64,000 bases of DNA from Glossina fuscipes (Eukaryota; Arthropoda; Insecta; Diptera; Glossinidae), in the NCBI RefSeq assembly GCF_014805625.2, contig NW_023998417.1, forward strand, positions 12,767,413-12,831,412, given 5' to 3'. Shown piece after piece: positions 1 to 11,537 of the stretch (its first letter is position 1; each line of letters begins with the position of its first letter). The position numbers and the translations under genes are program-made. Below the pieces are notes generated by a model. That model searched no databases and was not told the DNA's origin. It worked only from the letters and a program-made list of their open reading frames with translations.

Positions 1-278
1 TGCTACATCGTGCAATCAACACCACGCATGCGTACCGTTACAAACTTTTTCATCGCTAACCTAGCAGTCGGAGATATACTTATGTCGCTATTTTGCATAC
101 CGTCCTCCTTCATTTCCATTTTCATTCTGGGCTATTGGCCATTCGGCATCGCACTATGTTATCTGGTCAACTATTCGCAGGCTGTTAGTGTGCTAGTAAG
201 TGCTTACACCTTGGTAGCGATATCCATTGATCGTTACATAGCAATAATGTGGCCATTAAAGCCGAGAATAACAAAACG
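1..278 (+). CDS. RYa-R: RYamide receptor, exon covering end of TM1 to ICL2 (5' partial)
   Basis: The reading frame starts at base 1 and is open for 92 codons plus two bases (CG), ending at a GTAAGT donor at 279-284. It encodes a rhodopsin-family (class A) GPCR segment. It begins CYIVQSTPRMRT (end of TM1, loop 1), continues with TM2 containing the conserved LAVGD aspartate, an extracellular loop with the conserved Trp of YWPFG, and TM3 with its disulfide Cys (ALCYLVNYSQ). It ends TM3 with the DRY motif (229-237) and loop 2, IAIMWPLKP. In the family, DRY controls G-protein coupling and the TM3 Cys pairs with a Cys in loop ECL2. The sequence agrees closely with my memory of Drosophila CG5811, the receptor for RYamide neuropeptides, at the neuronal plasma membrane. 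The start codon, N-terminal tail and most of TM1 lie before the window. The main alternative is another NPY-like or tachykinin-like receptor; the match to RYa-R is much better. Confidence 0.92.
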
Positions 279-972
279 GTAAGTGTAGTTGACGACGTCA
301 TTCTTTCTTATAACTTCTCTTGCAGTTAAAGTTTAAGTTTAAAAATTTATAAAATTGAAATGACAAATGAACGAAATGAACGAGTATTTGCCTGAATTAA
401 GCTGGTCGGTGTCATAGAGGAATTGCCAGCAAATATGAAGTTGCTTGTATCCTTCGACAATTCACATAAACTGGTATTGAAAGCAATTCAAGATTATCTG
501 ATTCTTGGATTGTTGGTGGATATATGGCTTAACTAGAAAGAAATTTTTACATTTATATGATTTAAGTGTTCATACACACAGGTGGTGTTCACACCTTTTG
601 AAAACTAAAAGCAAAAATTGTTGCTAAAGAATGTTACTTACATTACCCATCCATAGGAAAGTTTTGTAACAGAAATCGAGTAACACAGACCAAGCGCTGT
701 ATATCTTTTCCTTTTCCCAATATACCAGCTTTTTTCGGCACGACTGGACATCATCTAATACCTTGCTGGCTTGTCTGGCTCTGTTAAACTATAGAATAAG
801 TTAATTGCTTCTATTGTAGCCTAGTTTCGAGTTATCCTTTATTCCAAGTACAAAGAGTAGGACTGACAAATTGAAGGATTGTGCGAATTTATTGATATTT
901 TGTTAATTTAACTTTTCTTATTTATATATGTATGACGTCCGTCCTTGTCTGAATTGTTAGAGAACATTTAGT

Positions 973-1003
<31 letters not shown>

Positions 1004-1078
1004 ATGTAATAATTCGATTTAATTTTTGTTGAGCTTATTTTGGATTTGAACGCTAAATTGATTTTTTCTACTTTGCAG
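279..1078 (+). other. RYa-R intron 1 (800 bp, phase 2)
   Basis: The donor is GTAAGT at 279-284 and the acceptor is TTTGCAG ending at 1078. The split Arg codon (CG|A) joins the two exons in frame. Inside, the only distinct feature is a (TA)n run passing into (TG)n at 973-1002. I see no other gene or transposon in it. Confidence 0.9.
973..1002. repeat. (TA)n/(TG)n compound microsatellite
   Basis: About eleven TA units run directly into a short TG run. It lies 76 bp upstream of the intron 1 acceptor. Confidence 0.9.
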
Positions 1079-1192
1079 ATATGCGAAAATCATAATTGCT
1101 TTCATATGGTTTGTAGCTTTAGCTACAGCGTTTCCCATACCTCTTGTTTCGAAGCTAGTACAGCCGGGGTTATGGCATGAATATTGCGAACG
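1079..1192 (+). CDS. RYa-R: RYamide receptor, exon covering TM4
   Basis: This 114-nt exon is bounded by a TTTGCAG acceptor and a GTAAGT donor. One base (A) completes the Arg codon begun in the previous exon. Then 37 codons follow and two bases (CG) start the next Arg codon. The product begins YAKIIIAFIWFVALATAFPI, which is TM4 with its signature Trp. It continues into the start of extracellular loop 2 (PLVSKLVQPGLWHEYCE). Both flanking introns are phase 2 and split an Arg codon, so skipping this exon would keep frame but delete TM4. The RYa-R call rests on its fit to the neighbouring exons and on the ATAFPIP motif. Confidence 0.92.
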
Positions 1193-1821
1193 GTAAGTCA
1201 CAAAAGACGAAGAAAAAAGAAAAAAGTAGATAAGGAAAAGAAGAAAGAAACAACCCGAACAAATTATTCATAAAAATTTTGCTTGAAAGTCATATCAATA
1301 AGATGAAAATCTTAATGCAAAACTGATTTGAGTGTTATAACGATAGATGTGTATTACGGGAAACGGCAACATAAGACATTACAGTCGGGCAAAGTCGACA
1401 AATGTATACCTTAGACTACATCGTCTTGGTATTAAGGGAGTCAGGAAAATATAGTTAGCATAGTGCCCAGCCTACGGCAGGAAATTTAGGTATCAAGTCA
1501 ATACTAAAAATTGATTCAAAAAATGCTCTACTACTTCCATTCAAACTTTCGACTTTCGTTTGGTGCGCAAAACTTGAAAAATTTTTTCATGTAAGTAGTT
1601 TTCAAAAAAGGGCTGCATGGGAGGGGGGCGATTAAGGATTTGTAAAATGATCCAATACAATCCATTTTCAACAGTGTTTGTCTTAAACTAGAAAATATAC
1701 CTAGAATTTCGAATGAATGTTAAAATACCTTGGCTGACATCTAATTGCAATGTGGACAAACGGACAGACATGTTTCCATCTATCCAGAAAAAAGTTGATG
1801 TAATAGAGCCAAGGTGTCGGA

Positions 1822-2213
1822 GATATCAAACCCACCACAAGTGTTATGGGATACAAAAAGAAAGTTTGTATACAAATAATATTTTTATGCATAAAAACTA
1901 AAAGTAGTCACGAGTCGATTGTTAGAGAAAACCTAAATTTAATTTTCTCTCCTTTTGGAATCTCAGAATTTCTTCTATATGTCGCACAGAGAACTTGTCA
2001 AATTCGTGAGTAGCATGAAACTCAAACACACACAAGTGTTATGGGGAGTAGGAAGGAAGAAAGTATTCTTACAAGTAATGTAATTATGAATAACAATTAA
2101 AAGTTGTCACGATTTGCTTCGTAGAGAGAACTCAAATTTAATTTTCACTTATATGTTATATGTTTCTGACACAGACTTTACACAGAGAACTTGTCAAACT
2201 CCTCATGACTAGC
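1822..2213 (+). repeat. Diverged tandem duplication, two copies of about 196 bp
   Basis: Copy A (about 1822-2017) and copy B (about 2018-2213) share ordered anchors at a constant offset of 195-199 bp. The anchors are AAGTGTTATGGG (1839 and 2034), an AAATTTAATTTTC block, AGAGAACTTGTCAAA (1988 and 2184) and TAGCATGA (2011 and 2210). Several indels and substitutions separate the copies, so the duplication is old. Just upstream, at about 1755-1773, lies a GGACAAACGGACAGACATG motif of the kind seen in dispersed repeats elsewhere in the window. Confidence 0.8.
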
Positions 2214-2892
2214 ATGACATTTTTGCTTCAAGAGATGCTCAATAACTATGCCGAGAGGTCGGTGATCACAATGCTAGATTACAAATTGAAGAGGTTTGAG
2301 GGGCGTATGAACGACTTCGACATGTATGTCAGTTTTGTCGAAAATTTCGTTTAGGGCGTGTATATTGTAACTTTTCCGTTCTTTAATGCTAAACGATTCA
2401 AGTTATTGAGAACGCTTGCAAGAAATGCTTTAGCTTAGTTCATCAAATGATTATCGTGAGCGCATAATAAAACTTATTTTTATCTATATATAATGGCTTA
2501 TGTGTAATCTTTTCTGAATAACTGCGCGTATGTGGTTTTGCGGAATTTGCTTTAGTTTAATTCTCTCGATTGCTTCTGTACTTGAAAGTAATTGATATTC
2601 TTACGCTCCTTCTCATATACACAATAATAAATATTATCTCTACTCGAAGCTCTGGCGCTTGAATAGATTTCCAATTATAGTTTGTTAAGAATTTGACGTT
2701 CAAGGCAAGGCAAGACTATCAAAGCATTTGAAGAAAAAAAAAAAAAGAAAGAAACTTTGAGCACAAGGCATGATATGTTTTTAAAATACGTCATAAAAAT
2801 ACAAAAATAAATAAAAATTTGCGGTTTCCCCTCTTCTACGCACTGAACACATTTTTCGTCGTGCTCTGGGAAGATTTGTTTAACGTTGGCAA

Positions 2893-2912
2893 TGTGTGTG
2901 TGTGTGTGTGTG
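2893..2912. repeat. (TG)10 microsatellite
   Basis: Ten uninterrupted TG units lie inside RYa-R intron 2. Confidence 0.9.
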
Positions 2913-3480
2913 GGAGGGACTGTATTGTTATGTTAAATCATTACTTTTTGTGGTTTTGAAAATTATCTCAGCCATTTCAGATTTGATTCCAAACGAGAAA
3001 TTTACCCTAAACTCGTACACTGAGATACTCTGTTGCTTCTTTGCTTGCTATTCTACCAAAGTGAAGATATCCAACAAGGTTGTTAAGGTATGTGTCCTTG
3101 CTAAATATATTCGTTACAGTTATTCCTAATCTTGGGCGATTTTGGCGGCGACAAACCCTGAACATAGTAATGAAGTTAGGTTGTTCTGATAAGTTTTAGG
3201 ATCCCTTGGAATATATCAAAAATCTGCTCTTGAATAAATTCGTTAAAATATCATGCAAAACATTTTCGATAACTTTTCACCAATATATGGTAAATGGGAA
3301 CAACAAATTTCTTCTCTCACTTTTTATAACACCAAGTATGATTTCTTTCTTCATTTATGTTTGTCGCTAACCAAGTGCGACGAAGCCGCCCCCTTTTTAG
3401 CAAAAACAAAAATGTACACTACGTACAGTGGGCTAACTTCACCCTGGTTATATTCTCCATTTTTCAAAAAGCAGTAACCT

Positions 3481-3507
3481 CCACACACAGACACACACAC
3501 ACACACA
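3481..3507. repeat. (CA)n microsatellite
   Basis: A CA run with one GA interruption lies inside RYa-R intron 2. Confidence 0.9.
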
Positions 3508-3660
3508 AAAGGCACTTAGGCGCCAGACAGAGATTTATGGATTTATTTAGACGTTCATAAATATTTCAACATTCACATGCAAATATTTGTGCTTAGCGAT
3601 GTCGTTATTTAAGAAAACCAAGCGAAAAAGTTTGTCCGTTTTAAGATTACTCTTGTGTAT

Positions 3661-3684
3661 AGCTAGCTAGCTAGCTAGCTAGCT
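3661..3684. repeat. (AGCT)6, a self-complementary tetranucleotide repeat
   Basis: Six AGCT units form a perfect 24-bp palindrome. The whole repeat could fold into a hairpin or cruciform. It lies inside RYa-R intron 2. Confidence 0.9.
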
Positions 3685-5710
3685 GTTGATTATAAGGCAA
3701 AGCAATGGAAATTATTTATTTCTGCAAGAAATTTTTTTCATATAACTCCGATACAAGACGACACCAATTCTAGGCTGACCGCGCGCTTGCTTGGTGCCGG
3801 TGTCAGTGTCTTTTCTAAGTTTGCTCGAATTTTTCTCTTTTAGGCGAAATGCCTGAGACCATTTACTTATTACACTGCTGTTCGAAAAGTCATTCCGTTT
3901 AGAAAGACTATTCATACATAGTTCTTCTATATAGAATGACTGATCTCCATGTACATTTTCTACATAGTATAAAATGGTCGGATTCGATCCATTTAATAAC
4001 CCTACGGAAAAGAATACATAGGTAAGAACTTTATATTCAAGCATACATAGCTCATACATAGCTATATTTAACAAACATGCGAAGCTACTCATATGCAATT
4101 AACAGGAAAGGACAAATAGTTTGCTAGCTTAACTTCATTCCACTCCGCTAATGAAAGTGAAAAAGAAAAAAGAATTAAAAAAAAAACTCGCCCAATTACT
4201 CTGATTGTAGCCGCAAGGCAGGGACGTGAAAGATTGCTAAACCTAGTCAAATATGCATTCGCTTATGTCCGAACTACCGCAGTTCAATTAAGAATTATTC
4301 CAGCTATTATTCTTGGCAACCAAACCAAAACAATATAAATAAAAATAAAAGCGAGCATCCCCAAAAAGAGTACGCACTAGCTAGCTGCATACAATGTAGC
4401 AACAAAAAAAAAAAAAAGAGAAAGAGAAAAAAACATTTTGCATTTTTGCTATGTTTTCATACACATGCGTAGGTAGTGTTCTGACTTGCAATCAGAATAA
4501 AACATTTTCTAAACGCAACTCTCGGTTAGTTAACAAATTAAAACTGTTAGCTTAGCATGAACATTAAAACGTAATGTTTGGGTTTGGTATTGAATTGACT
4601 CTAATCTCTATTGAAAGAATGGAAAAAGTCGTTCAGAAACCCGAATAGAATAGAAAGAGTATTGTTTCCCGTCATGGCAACGGCAAGTCCGACTACCATT
4701 CGCTCCTTAGTTCTCTTAATGGCTTAAACAAAGCCCACTTTATATCTCACTTGGTTCAGTTTTCTGCAGTAACGTCTTAATGGCAAAAGACCATAGATAA
4801 CATTAGCCATCACCATGTACTTGATTAAAATGCATTTTGAATAGAAAGAAAAACATAGCAAAAAGCACTCATCTATTGTATAATGCACGTAGATAAAGAT
4901 ATCGTTACATTTATGTAATATGATCGACGAACTGCTTACTATCTGCCATTTAAAGTCAAGCGAATGGAGTTCCACTTTATCTTAGATGTAGAAATTTGTC
5001 CAAGTTGAGCGAGCTTGGCTGGGAAGTTTGGATGCATCCACTGAGCCCTCTGTAAAGCTCCCTTGATAGCCTAAAGACTAATCAATAAAGGAACAATCAC
5101 TTGGCCATGTTCTTTGTCGATATACGCAGAAAGTTCCATACCTGTCAGTCAGAATCATGAACTATGCCTAGAAAGGGGAAAAACTGCAGTTAGTTATCTA
5201 TTTAATCAAAATTCATTTACTTAAAGCAAAAACTTGACAGCAAAAAACATAACATTTTGTTTATCAGTATTTTTCCCATAAATTCTATTATAAATCCTTT
5301 GGCAAGATACCATATTTTAGCGAATTTTCTCTAGAGACAAATAGGAATTTCTTAGCGCATAATAGTTTATGGGACGTAAAATGTTGTCTTGGGTGGCATT
5401 GAGATGAAATGTTTACTAACGATCTGACCGACGCCGAAGATAAAGAACATCATTGACAGACAGTAAGTGTATTTAAATATTTTACTTCAGGGAATTGAGA
5501 CAAGATGGAATAACTTTTACAGCCGCGTTCTTTAATTTTAAGGCCTCTGGCAAATCGTGAATTGCTTATGTGCACTGTAAAGTGTTTCGTTTGCTTTTAC
5601 TGCTTTTCTAGTCAGTTTTCTATGATTTCTATTATTTTCGTGATTTTCTCTTTATTATCCTATAAGCTTTCGTTTTTTGGTTTTTTTGTTTGTTCGTTTA
5701 TTTGCAAGTT

Positions 5711-5746
5711 TACTAACTACAGGTTTTCTTGTAAATAATTTTGTAG
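5711..5746 (+). promoter_or_regulatory. Branch point and 3' splice site of RYa-R intron 2
   Basis: A perfect TACTAAC branch-point heptamer occupies 5711-5717. It is followed by a pyrimidine-rich stretch and the acceptor TTTTGTAG ending at 5746, about 30 nt from the branch adenosine. An upstream AG (5721-5722) lies only a few bases from the branch point. Using it would bring in an in-frame TAA, so the AG at 5745-5746 is the productive site. Confidence 0.75.
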
Positions 5747-5945
5747 CTACGTTTGCCAAGAGGCATGGCCTAATGCTGAACAGGAATATTACTACACACT
5801 AGCGTTGCTGACGTTGCAATTCATTGTGCCGTTGTCGGTGCTAGTCTTCACATACACTCGCATAGCTTTGGCTGTTTGGGGTAAGAGGCCGCCTGGTGAA
5901 GCAGAAAACTCAAGGGATCAACGTATGGCAAGGTCAAAACGTAAG
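5747..5945 (+). CDS. RYa-R: RYamide receptor, exon covering ECL2, TM5 and start of ICL3
   Basis: This 199-nt exon starts with one base (C) completing the split Arg codon, followed by 66 codons. It ends exactly on a codon boundary at a GTAAGT donor (5946-5951). The product begins YVCQEAW, where this Cys is the expected ECL2 partner of the TM3 Cys. TM5 follows, within TLALLTLQFIVPLSVLVFTY, with the conserved Pro and Tyr. The exon ends in loop 3 with WGKRPPGEAE, then DQRMARSKRK. The RPPGEAE and DQRMARSKRK strings match my memory of Drosophila RYa-R. A phase-0 exon starting VKMM and encoding TM6 should follow. An open frame continues past the donor to 6005, but it lacks TM6 features and is read-through into intron. 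Confidence 0.93.
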
Positions 5946-7289
5946 GTAAGTTTACAATGCACGAAATCACATAAAAAGTGTGTCAAGACATTGTGTGTGG
6001 CTTGACAAGAAGAAACTGCTTTTCCAACTAGAAAGGTCGTTAGTGATATGTTACTTGACGCTTGTAACACGTTGAGGTGAACTTTTTTTTTAAATTAATC
6101 TAGAGCACAAAATTCTTGAAGGTTTCCTTTTTTTTCTTTCAATTTTACACGAACCCCTTACACAGAAGTGCATTAATATTGCTGGGCATTCCGTTGCAGC
6201 CAGAAGAGAATGTGGGCGGCGGGCATATAATTGATTGATAAAGTGAGATTTTTAGTTGATTTACTTATGCTTTTTTTTCTTTTCTTTCCAAGCTTCCGCT
6301 TGCATATTCAATCATTTAATTGTTCGTCCGTCCTTCCGTCCTTACATAAGAATTTTCAATTAAAAAAAAAGGCGAAAAAAGAAATAAATAAAAAAAATTT
6401 CTATTCTTCTTATCTATAATTTATGCACTTTAGCAGGACGGCTTGGGGTGGCGAGTACCCACAATTCGCTTCAAAGTTGCTGATGGATGTTGTTATTTAT
6501 TTAAAACTATAAAAATCTTTTTGCAAAGACCATGCATGCTGTCTCCTTCTCTCTCTTTAGTATATAGTTTTATCCTTTTTTAATGACACTTTCAACTTGG
6601 TCTTCGTGAAAGTGAAAGTTCCTGGGAACTTTCCAGGTGATGTAATAAAATAGCGTCTTGTGTTGCGCTATGCTCTTGTATACGCAGCTGATATTATAGT
6701 TACTTGGACATGATACACTTGTATAAGCTATTTATGGTTAGTTTTGATAAGTCATAAAAACGTTTCGCGCAAGAACTTATATACGCAGTGGGGTCTTAAT
6801 TGTCGGGCAACTAAATAGTTTTTTACGTTCTACTAATAATTAAGTTCGTATATAATATCAGCGAAACTCATTCCCTCTCTACCTTTAGATGATCGATATA
6901 TTTTGCAAATATCTTTTGCCATTGTGGTAAAGACAGGACACAGGGACAAAGAACTCCTTGTCCATCAAATCGCAAATAATTGCTTTGGAAGCCAAACAAT
7001 TAAAAATATTCGTATATTGCGTAGCTTCCCGATTCCTTCATTGAATAAAGCAGCCATAGTTTAGTATCTCTCATGAAAGAAAATTTGGCCGTCTTTACCG
7101 TCTTTCTCAACATAATACAAGGCACAGCTGCCATTATCAGATGTCTATGGAGGAGAGCAAATACTTTCTCGGCCTTCACTTCAAAGGAGATCGAAAATTG
7201 TCAAGCTTTGATTGAAGCAAGCAATTGAGTGAGTTATACAAATGCGTTTCTTAAATTTTTAAGCAATATTGGGCTCGACGATCGATTCA
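5946..7289 (+). other. Start of RYa-R intron 3 or unresolved flank; no gene seen
   Basis: This follows a strong GTAAGT donor. It holds T-rich and A-rich tracts and a CGTCCGTCCTTCCGTCC motif at about 6326-6342, resembling the heads of dispersed repeats in this window. No TM6/TM7-like coding was found on either strand. Confidence 0.7.
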
Positions 7290-7860
7290 GTTTCATTACC
7301 TGATTCGATCTACGCCTGTCTGTCCGTCTGATATCTATCGACGCAAATTTGTTCAAGCTACAGGTCGCCATTTTTGAGATATTTTGATGAGATTTTGTAC
7401 AACGACTTGTCTTTTTCACCCATGAACATGAAAATGATTTGGATGGGTCCACTTTTTCGATCACTTACCGCATGACGCCCTATTCTGAAAAGTCTTTATA
7501 TGGAAAAAAATTGCAACTTTCAAAATTTCCCGGTAAAACTAGCTAAGTAGTAGTGTTTCGGCATTCTAAATTGGTATGAAAAGTTTGGACCGACTGGAAC
7601 AATTTTTGAACCCCCTCTCATTTACACATTTAACATGTAATAATTTTACATAAAAAAATTAACTGTACCAAATTTAGACCATCTCGGCGTATTTTTTAAA
7701 TCCTACCCTTATTAGAGTTTTCACAAGAATTGATCCTTCGTAGAGCAGAAAAGTGTAAAGTTCAGTATGTGGTGATGAAAATTGACCAAACACGAACTCT
7801 ACAAAATTTGGACCATCTACGCCTATTTTTGGGTCCCGCCCTATGTAGGGTTTGAACTTG
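7290..7860 (+). repeat. Dispersed degenerate repeat, copy 1, with three internal subrepeats
   Basis: The copy opens with a CTGTCTGTCCGTCTG motif, then an ATTTTTGAGATATTTT / ATGAGATTTTG block and CCACTTTTTCGATCACT. Further on are an AATTTCCCGGTAAAA block and a CAATTTTTGAACCC block. The same blocks in the same order occur at about 42890-43170, so the two are homologous. After the shared part, a roughly 55-bp module (AATTTGGACC ... ATTTTTT ... CC-rich ... TTAGGG-like) appears three times, at about 7572-7624, 7668-7720 and 7799-7852. From memory, noncoding sequence of this type is abundant in tephritid and Drosophila genomes. Its transposon class is unknown to me. Open frames inside (for example minus 7234-7464) are repeat artefacts. 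Confidence 0.7.
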
Positions 7861-9145
7861 TATTACATTAGCTTGCGTTTTCGGCCAGCTTAGGTACCCC
7901 ATAGGTACATGAAAATAATTTCTATATTCTATAATAAAAATATAAATTGTGTTCGATAATAAGGCGAGTTCTTTCATGGTCGAGCTTGCCCAACTACAAA
8001 GTTCTTGTTTTCCTATTAGGGTATATGTAAGAGGGAAAGGAATTAAAGATCAACCTTATCATTTTGGAGGTTGTAGTTTCCCCTACGTCATTCAAGCGCT
8101 CATTTAAAATACGTGGTAGGAATTTAAAAAAGTATTTTCTTGCTTTAGTCTCTCTGGCGGTAAGCATTGATTTCATGTGACCCGATTCTTTGTGTATTTT
8201 CAAGTTAGTTAATGCTAGCTGGCTGCATGCTAGCACGTTAGGCGTTAGTGATGCGTTCGATAATTCGCCATTTTTTTCTTGGTAGTTTTATAACTGATAT
8301 ATGCTGGAATTAATTTAGCTTTGAAAAGTTATTTAAATGATCATGTTTATGCAATAAGTTTGTGTGACGATATGTATGAGACTATCATCAATTTGCATAT
8401 GTACAGTTGCGGCATAGCTATTAATTAATTAAGAAAAAAAAGCTCATTTTCCTTAACTATTGTGTTTAAAAATTTCAAGCTTTAATAAAATATAATTACC
8501 ATTAGTAGCACTATATGTGATAATAACGGCTTTTTGTTTATTATAAACTTCGCATATTAACTGCAGCTATAGATTAATCGCGCTAACTCAACCGTTATTT
8601 GTTATACTAATCGCACTCTCTTAGTCGGAGCACGATAGCTATCATGCATACGATAATGATTTTGTTAAACTGAAATTATGGCTGGATTTTAACTAAACGA
8701 AATACTGAAGGTAGGGCAAGCGCTATTAATAATTAAGAAGAAGAGAGTGGTAAATAGGGCGGGAGATGTTAACACATCGCCCTTTTGCAAGACGATTAAT
8801 TAATTAACTAATGTGAGAAAAGCAATTTAAAAAAAAAATTGAATGCAAAAAAGAAACATTTTTCTCGAGGATCCCAGATAGGGTAACAGAAAATCGCGCC
8901 AGACAATCTGAACTGGCTGAAGAATTTCTTGTTTGAAAGTAATAAATTTAATTCGTTTGAAGTTGCGTTGCAAGTTATACGACGAGATGATAGCTAATCA
9001 CAGGTTGAAGCGGCAGATTTAATTTATGATGATTTGCGGGCATAAGCACTTTAAAGTACGGACGATGCAACTGCTATGCTACATCATCGTGTGTATAATT
9101 TTTTCCATTTACCTTTTCAAAGAGAGGGAACCGAAAAACAAATAC

Positions 9146-9146
9146 C

Positions 9147-9182
<36 letters not shown>

Positions 9183-9199
9183 AGTAATAATAATAATAA
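9146..9199. repeat. (CAA)n followed by (TAA)n
   Basis: About twelve CAA units are followed by a TAG and TAA units. It is a pure trinucleotide repeat in noncoding sequence. Confidence 0.9.
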
Positions 9200-9675
9200 A
9201 AACAACAATCACAATTAGTAACAAGAAACTTTTATCTAAACTGCATTAAATTAGTTTTGCTTATAACCACCGAATACCATTAGCGTTATTAACTCTTTAC
9301 AGAGAGGAGGAGGTGAAGGCAGTTTGATGAATTGAATTGAAAACAATTTGAAAATGTTTTTGCAGATGCAACAGAAACTTTTTCTATTACCTAAGATGAA
9401 AATTGAAAATGATTTATGGATTTCAAAGCAGCATATATTTAATCCTCATCTCCCGCATTAGCTATTGACGCGATGTGATGTTATTTCAGCGCCTTCTCAA
9501 AACTAACCATACAGACATTATAAAAATGCCCATCATGTCAGATACCATTCGATCATTGCCTGTATTAGATACGCTTTGCTGTTTGCGTAACTTCAGACAC
9601 CTGCATCGGTATGTGTGTGTAAATTTGTTTGAATATCTACCAAATTGAACCAAGAGAGTTTGCGATAATGTAATG

Positions 9676-9702
9676 ATATATATATATATATATATATATA
9701 TA
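9676..9702. repeat. (TA)n microsatellite
   Basis: About thirteen uninterrupted AT/TA units. Confidence 0.9.
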
Positions 9703-10695
9703 ATGTGGGCAAGAAGAAAGGTGACTTTTATAAGAGTCTGAGCTGCGACAGCATTGCAGATGTCTTTCGGACATACGTATAACTTTTACTTATTAAAGTG
9801 TAACGTTTTATTATGACAACACGATATGTTTTTCGAGTTTGGCAGAAATCTGCCAATGACCGGCCATAAAACAAGGAGAAGTTTGCATATTTTCATTAAG
9901 CTTTTAAGCGGTTCTTTGCACTGTCTATATGAATTTGTTCCAATTTAACATGAATTGCTCGTGACAGTGGAAGGGCTTGAGAAGAACAACAAAAAGCGCT
10001 TGACAGTTCTTTTAAGGACATTCACAAAAATGAAAATGATTCGGGGACTATCATTGCTTCTATCTAGAAATCAAAATTTTATTATTGATTGTAAGATTGC
10101 TTGCCTGTTATAGAATTATCGACAAGACGGACCACTGGCGACTCTTTAATAATGGACTGCTTTCAAAGACACAGGCTGGCTCAGACGCATGAAAGCACCT
10201 TACAATCCTAATCTGATTCTAAATATGGATCATTAGCGGGTGCTTTGCTGAAAAGGTTGCATCATTCGATTGATGATCATGGACAAGCAAGAAAGTTATA
10301 TTCGACTGTGGTCGATCCCTCTATGCCCACCATCTCTATCTTGAAAGAAAAAAAAAGAAACCAATCAAATTGATATTTTGATACCCTATAAATCCATTGC
10401 GTGGGCGTGGCATAGTTTTCACATTTTTGTACAGATACTATAGGATACACCTGCAACTTGCTATCGTTGTGTATCTGATGTTGTTCATAAGTAAACAGCA
10501 GAGGAGGCATTTTTTTTTGCATTTGAAAACAAATTTATTCTCAGCTTGCATTGCGCCATGGGTGTGCTTTAACCTATTTGGTCCATCGTCAAATTCCAAC
10601 ATGCGTGCAGCAACTTTCAGTGTTTTTTGATGAAATTACAACCGACATTGTCATGTTTGTGACCCTGACAATGTTTTCCGCAGACATCACACAGT

Positions 10696-10725
10696 CGGAC
10701 GGACGGACGGACGGACAAACGGACA
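10696..10725. repeat. (CGGA)n with CGGACATG end, fragment of dispersed repeat
   Basis: Five CGGA units run into ACAAACGGACATG. The same GGACAAACGGACA(GA)CATG arrangement is at 1755-1773. The reverse orientation (GTCCGTC) marks the repeats at 7.3 and 42.9 kb. I read it as an inverted fragment of the same kind of repeat; homology beyond the motif is not clear by eye. Confidence 0.5.
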
Positions 10726-11480
10726 TGCTCTACTGGATGGAGTGTTACAAGCGTTTTAATAAAGTGCATATACCCGACCTATGCTTCGCTGTTGGTGGTT
10801 ATGAAAAAGCGAATACGTTTCAATGATCGCTGACAGCATTGAAATGTTTATTTGTACAAAATAATTTCCTACTCAAATGCTGCAAGCAAATATTTGTTCG
10901 ATGTTGTGTTTCGCTTCTTTTTTTTTGTATTTTTTTTCTAATTTCTGTCATTTTGCTAAAAACCTTGTTTTACCACCTTTACCACTAAATATGCAAGTAC
11001 GTATGTTCGCACATGTGCGAATAGTACAATCGTACAATGACTCGTGGTAACTACTAGATGATGACACCAAATTAAAGCGTTTTAAAGAGTGGCTGCCGCA
11101 AGCACACAAGGAGACAGGCTACGATTCGAAAAAAAAGAAAAATCCAAGCATTCCACTAACCGCCAAACAAAGATGTGCTGCTGCGACCATCATCATCAGC
11201 AATAATTCAATTGATGAAAGCGAGGAAAAAAAAAAATGGATAGAAAAGAAACACTGGTCGGTTGGCTTATTTTTCCTTATCGGTTATCTATGAAGATGTA
11301 TTTGTAGATGAGATGTAACTAAAGCACACGCTACTCGGTTTATTAATTACTTAACAAATGATTACATTTAACAACGGACTGAACGAGCGAGTATGACGAG
11401 TGCGACGAGGGTAAAGCCAAAGCATGCACACTTTATTGCACTTTTAAAAAAGTTAAGCAGATATGGGAATGATTGAATTC

Positions 11481-11537
11481 TGCCTCCCTCTCTCTCTCTC
11501 TCTCTCACTCATACTCTCACTCCCACTCCCTCTCTCT
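11481..11537. repeat. CT-rich (polypyrimidine) tract
   Basis: Nine or more CT units are followed by ACTC/CTCC-rich imperfect repeats. Confidence 0.85.

Larger units (their letters stand above)
1193..5746 (+). other. RYa-R intron 2 (4554 bp, phase 2)
   Basis: The donor is GTAAGT at 1193-1198. The acceptor is ATTTTGTAG ending at 5746, preceded by a perfect TACTAAC branch point. A purine-rich tract follows the donor at 1200-1252. The intron contains a two-copy 196-bp tandem duplication (1822-2213), (TG)n at 2893-2912, (CA)n at 3481-3507 and an (AGCT)6 run. The short open frames inside it (for example 2160-2354 and the minus-strand frame 3712-4098) show no recognisable domains and I treat them as chance. 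Confidence 0.88.

Noticed and set aside
2160..2354. 64-codon frame in RYa-R intron 2
   Set aside because: It starts in the second copy of the tandem duplication, has no recognised motif and no splice context.
5721..5746. Alternative 3' splice site AG at 5721-5722
   Set aside because: It lies only about 6 nt from the branch adenosine, and using it introduces an in-frame TAA before the exon.
5805..6005. Open frame starting at the TM5 methionine and running 60 bases past the exon
   Set aside because: The real exon ends at the GTAAGT donor at 5946. The extra residues have no TM6 character and are intron read-through.
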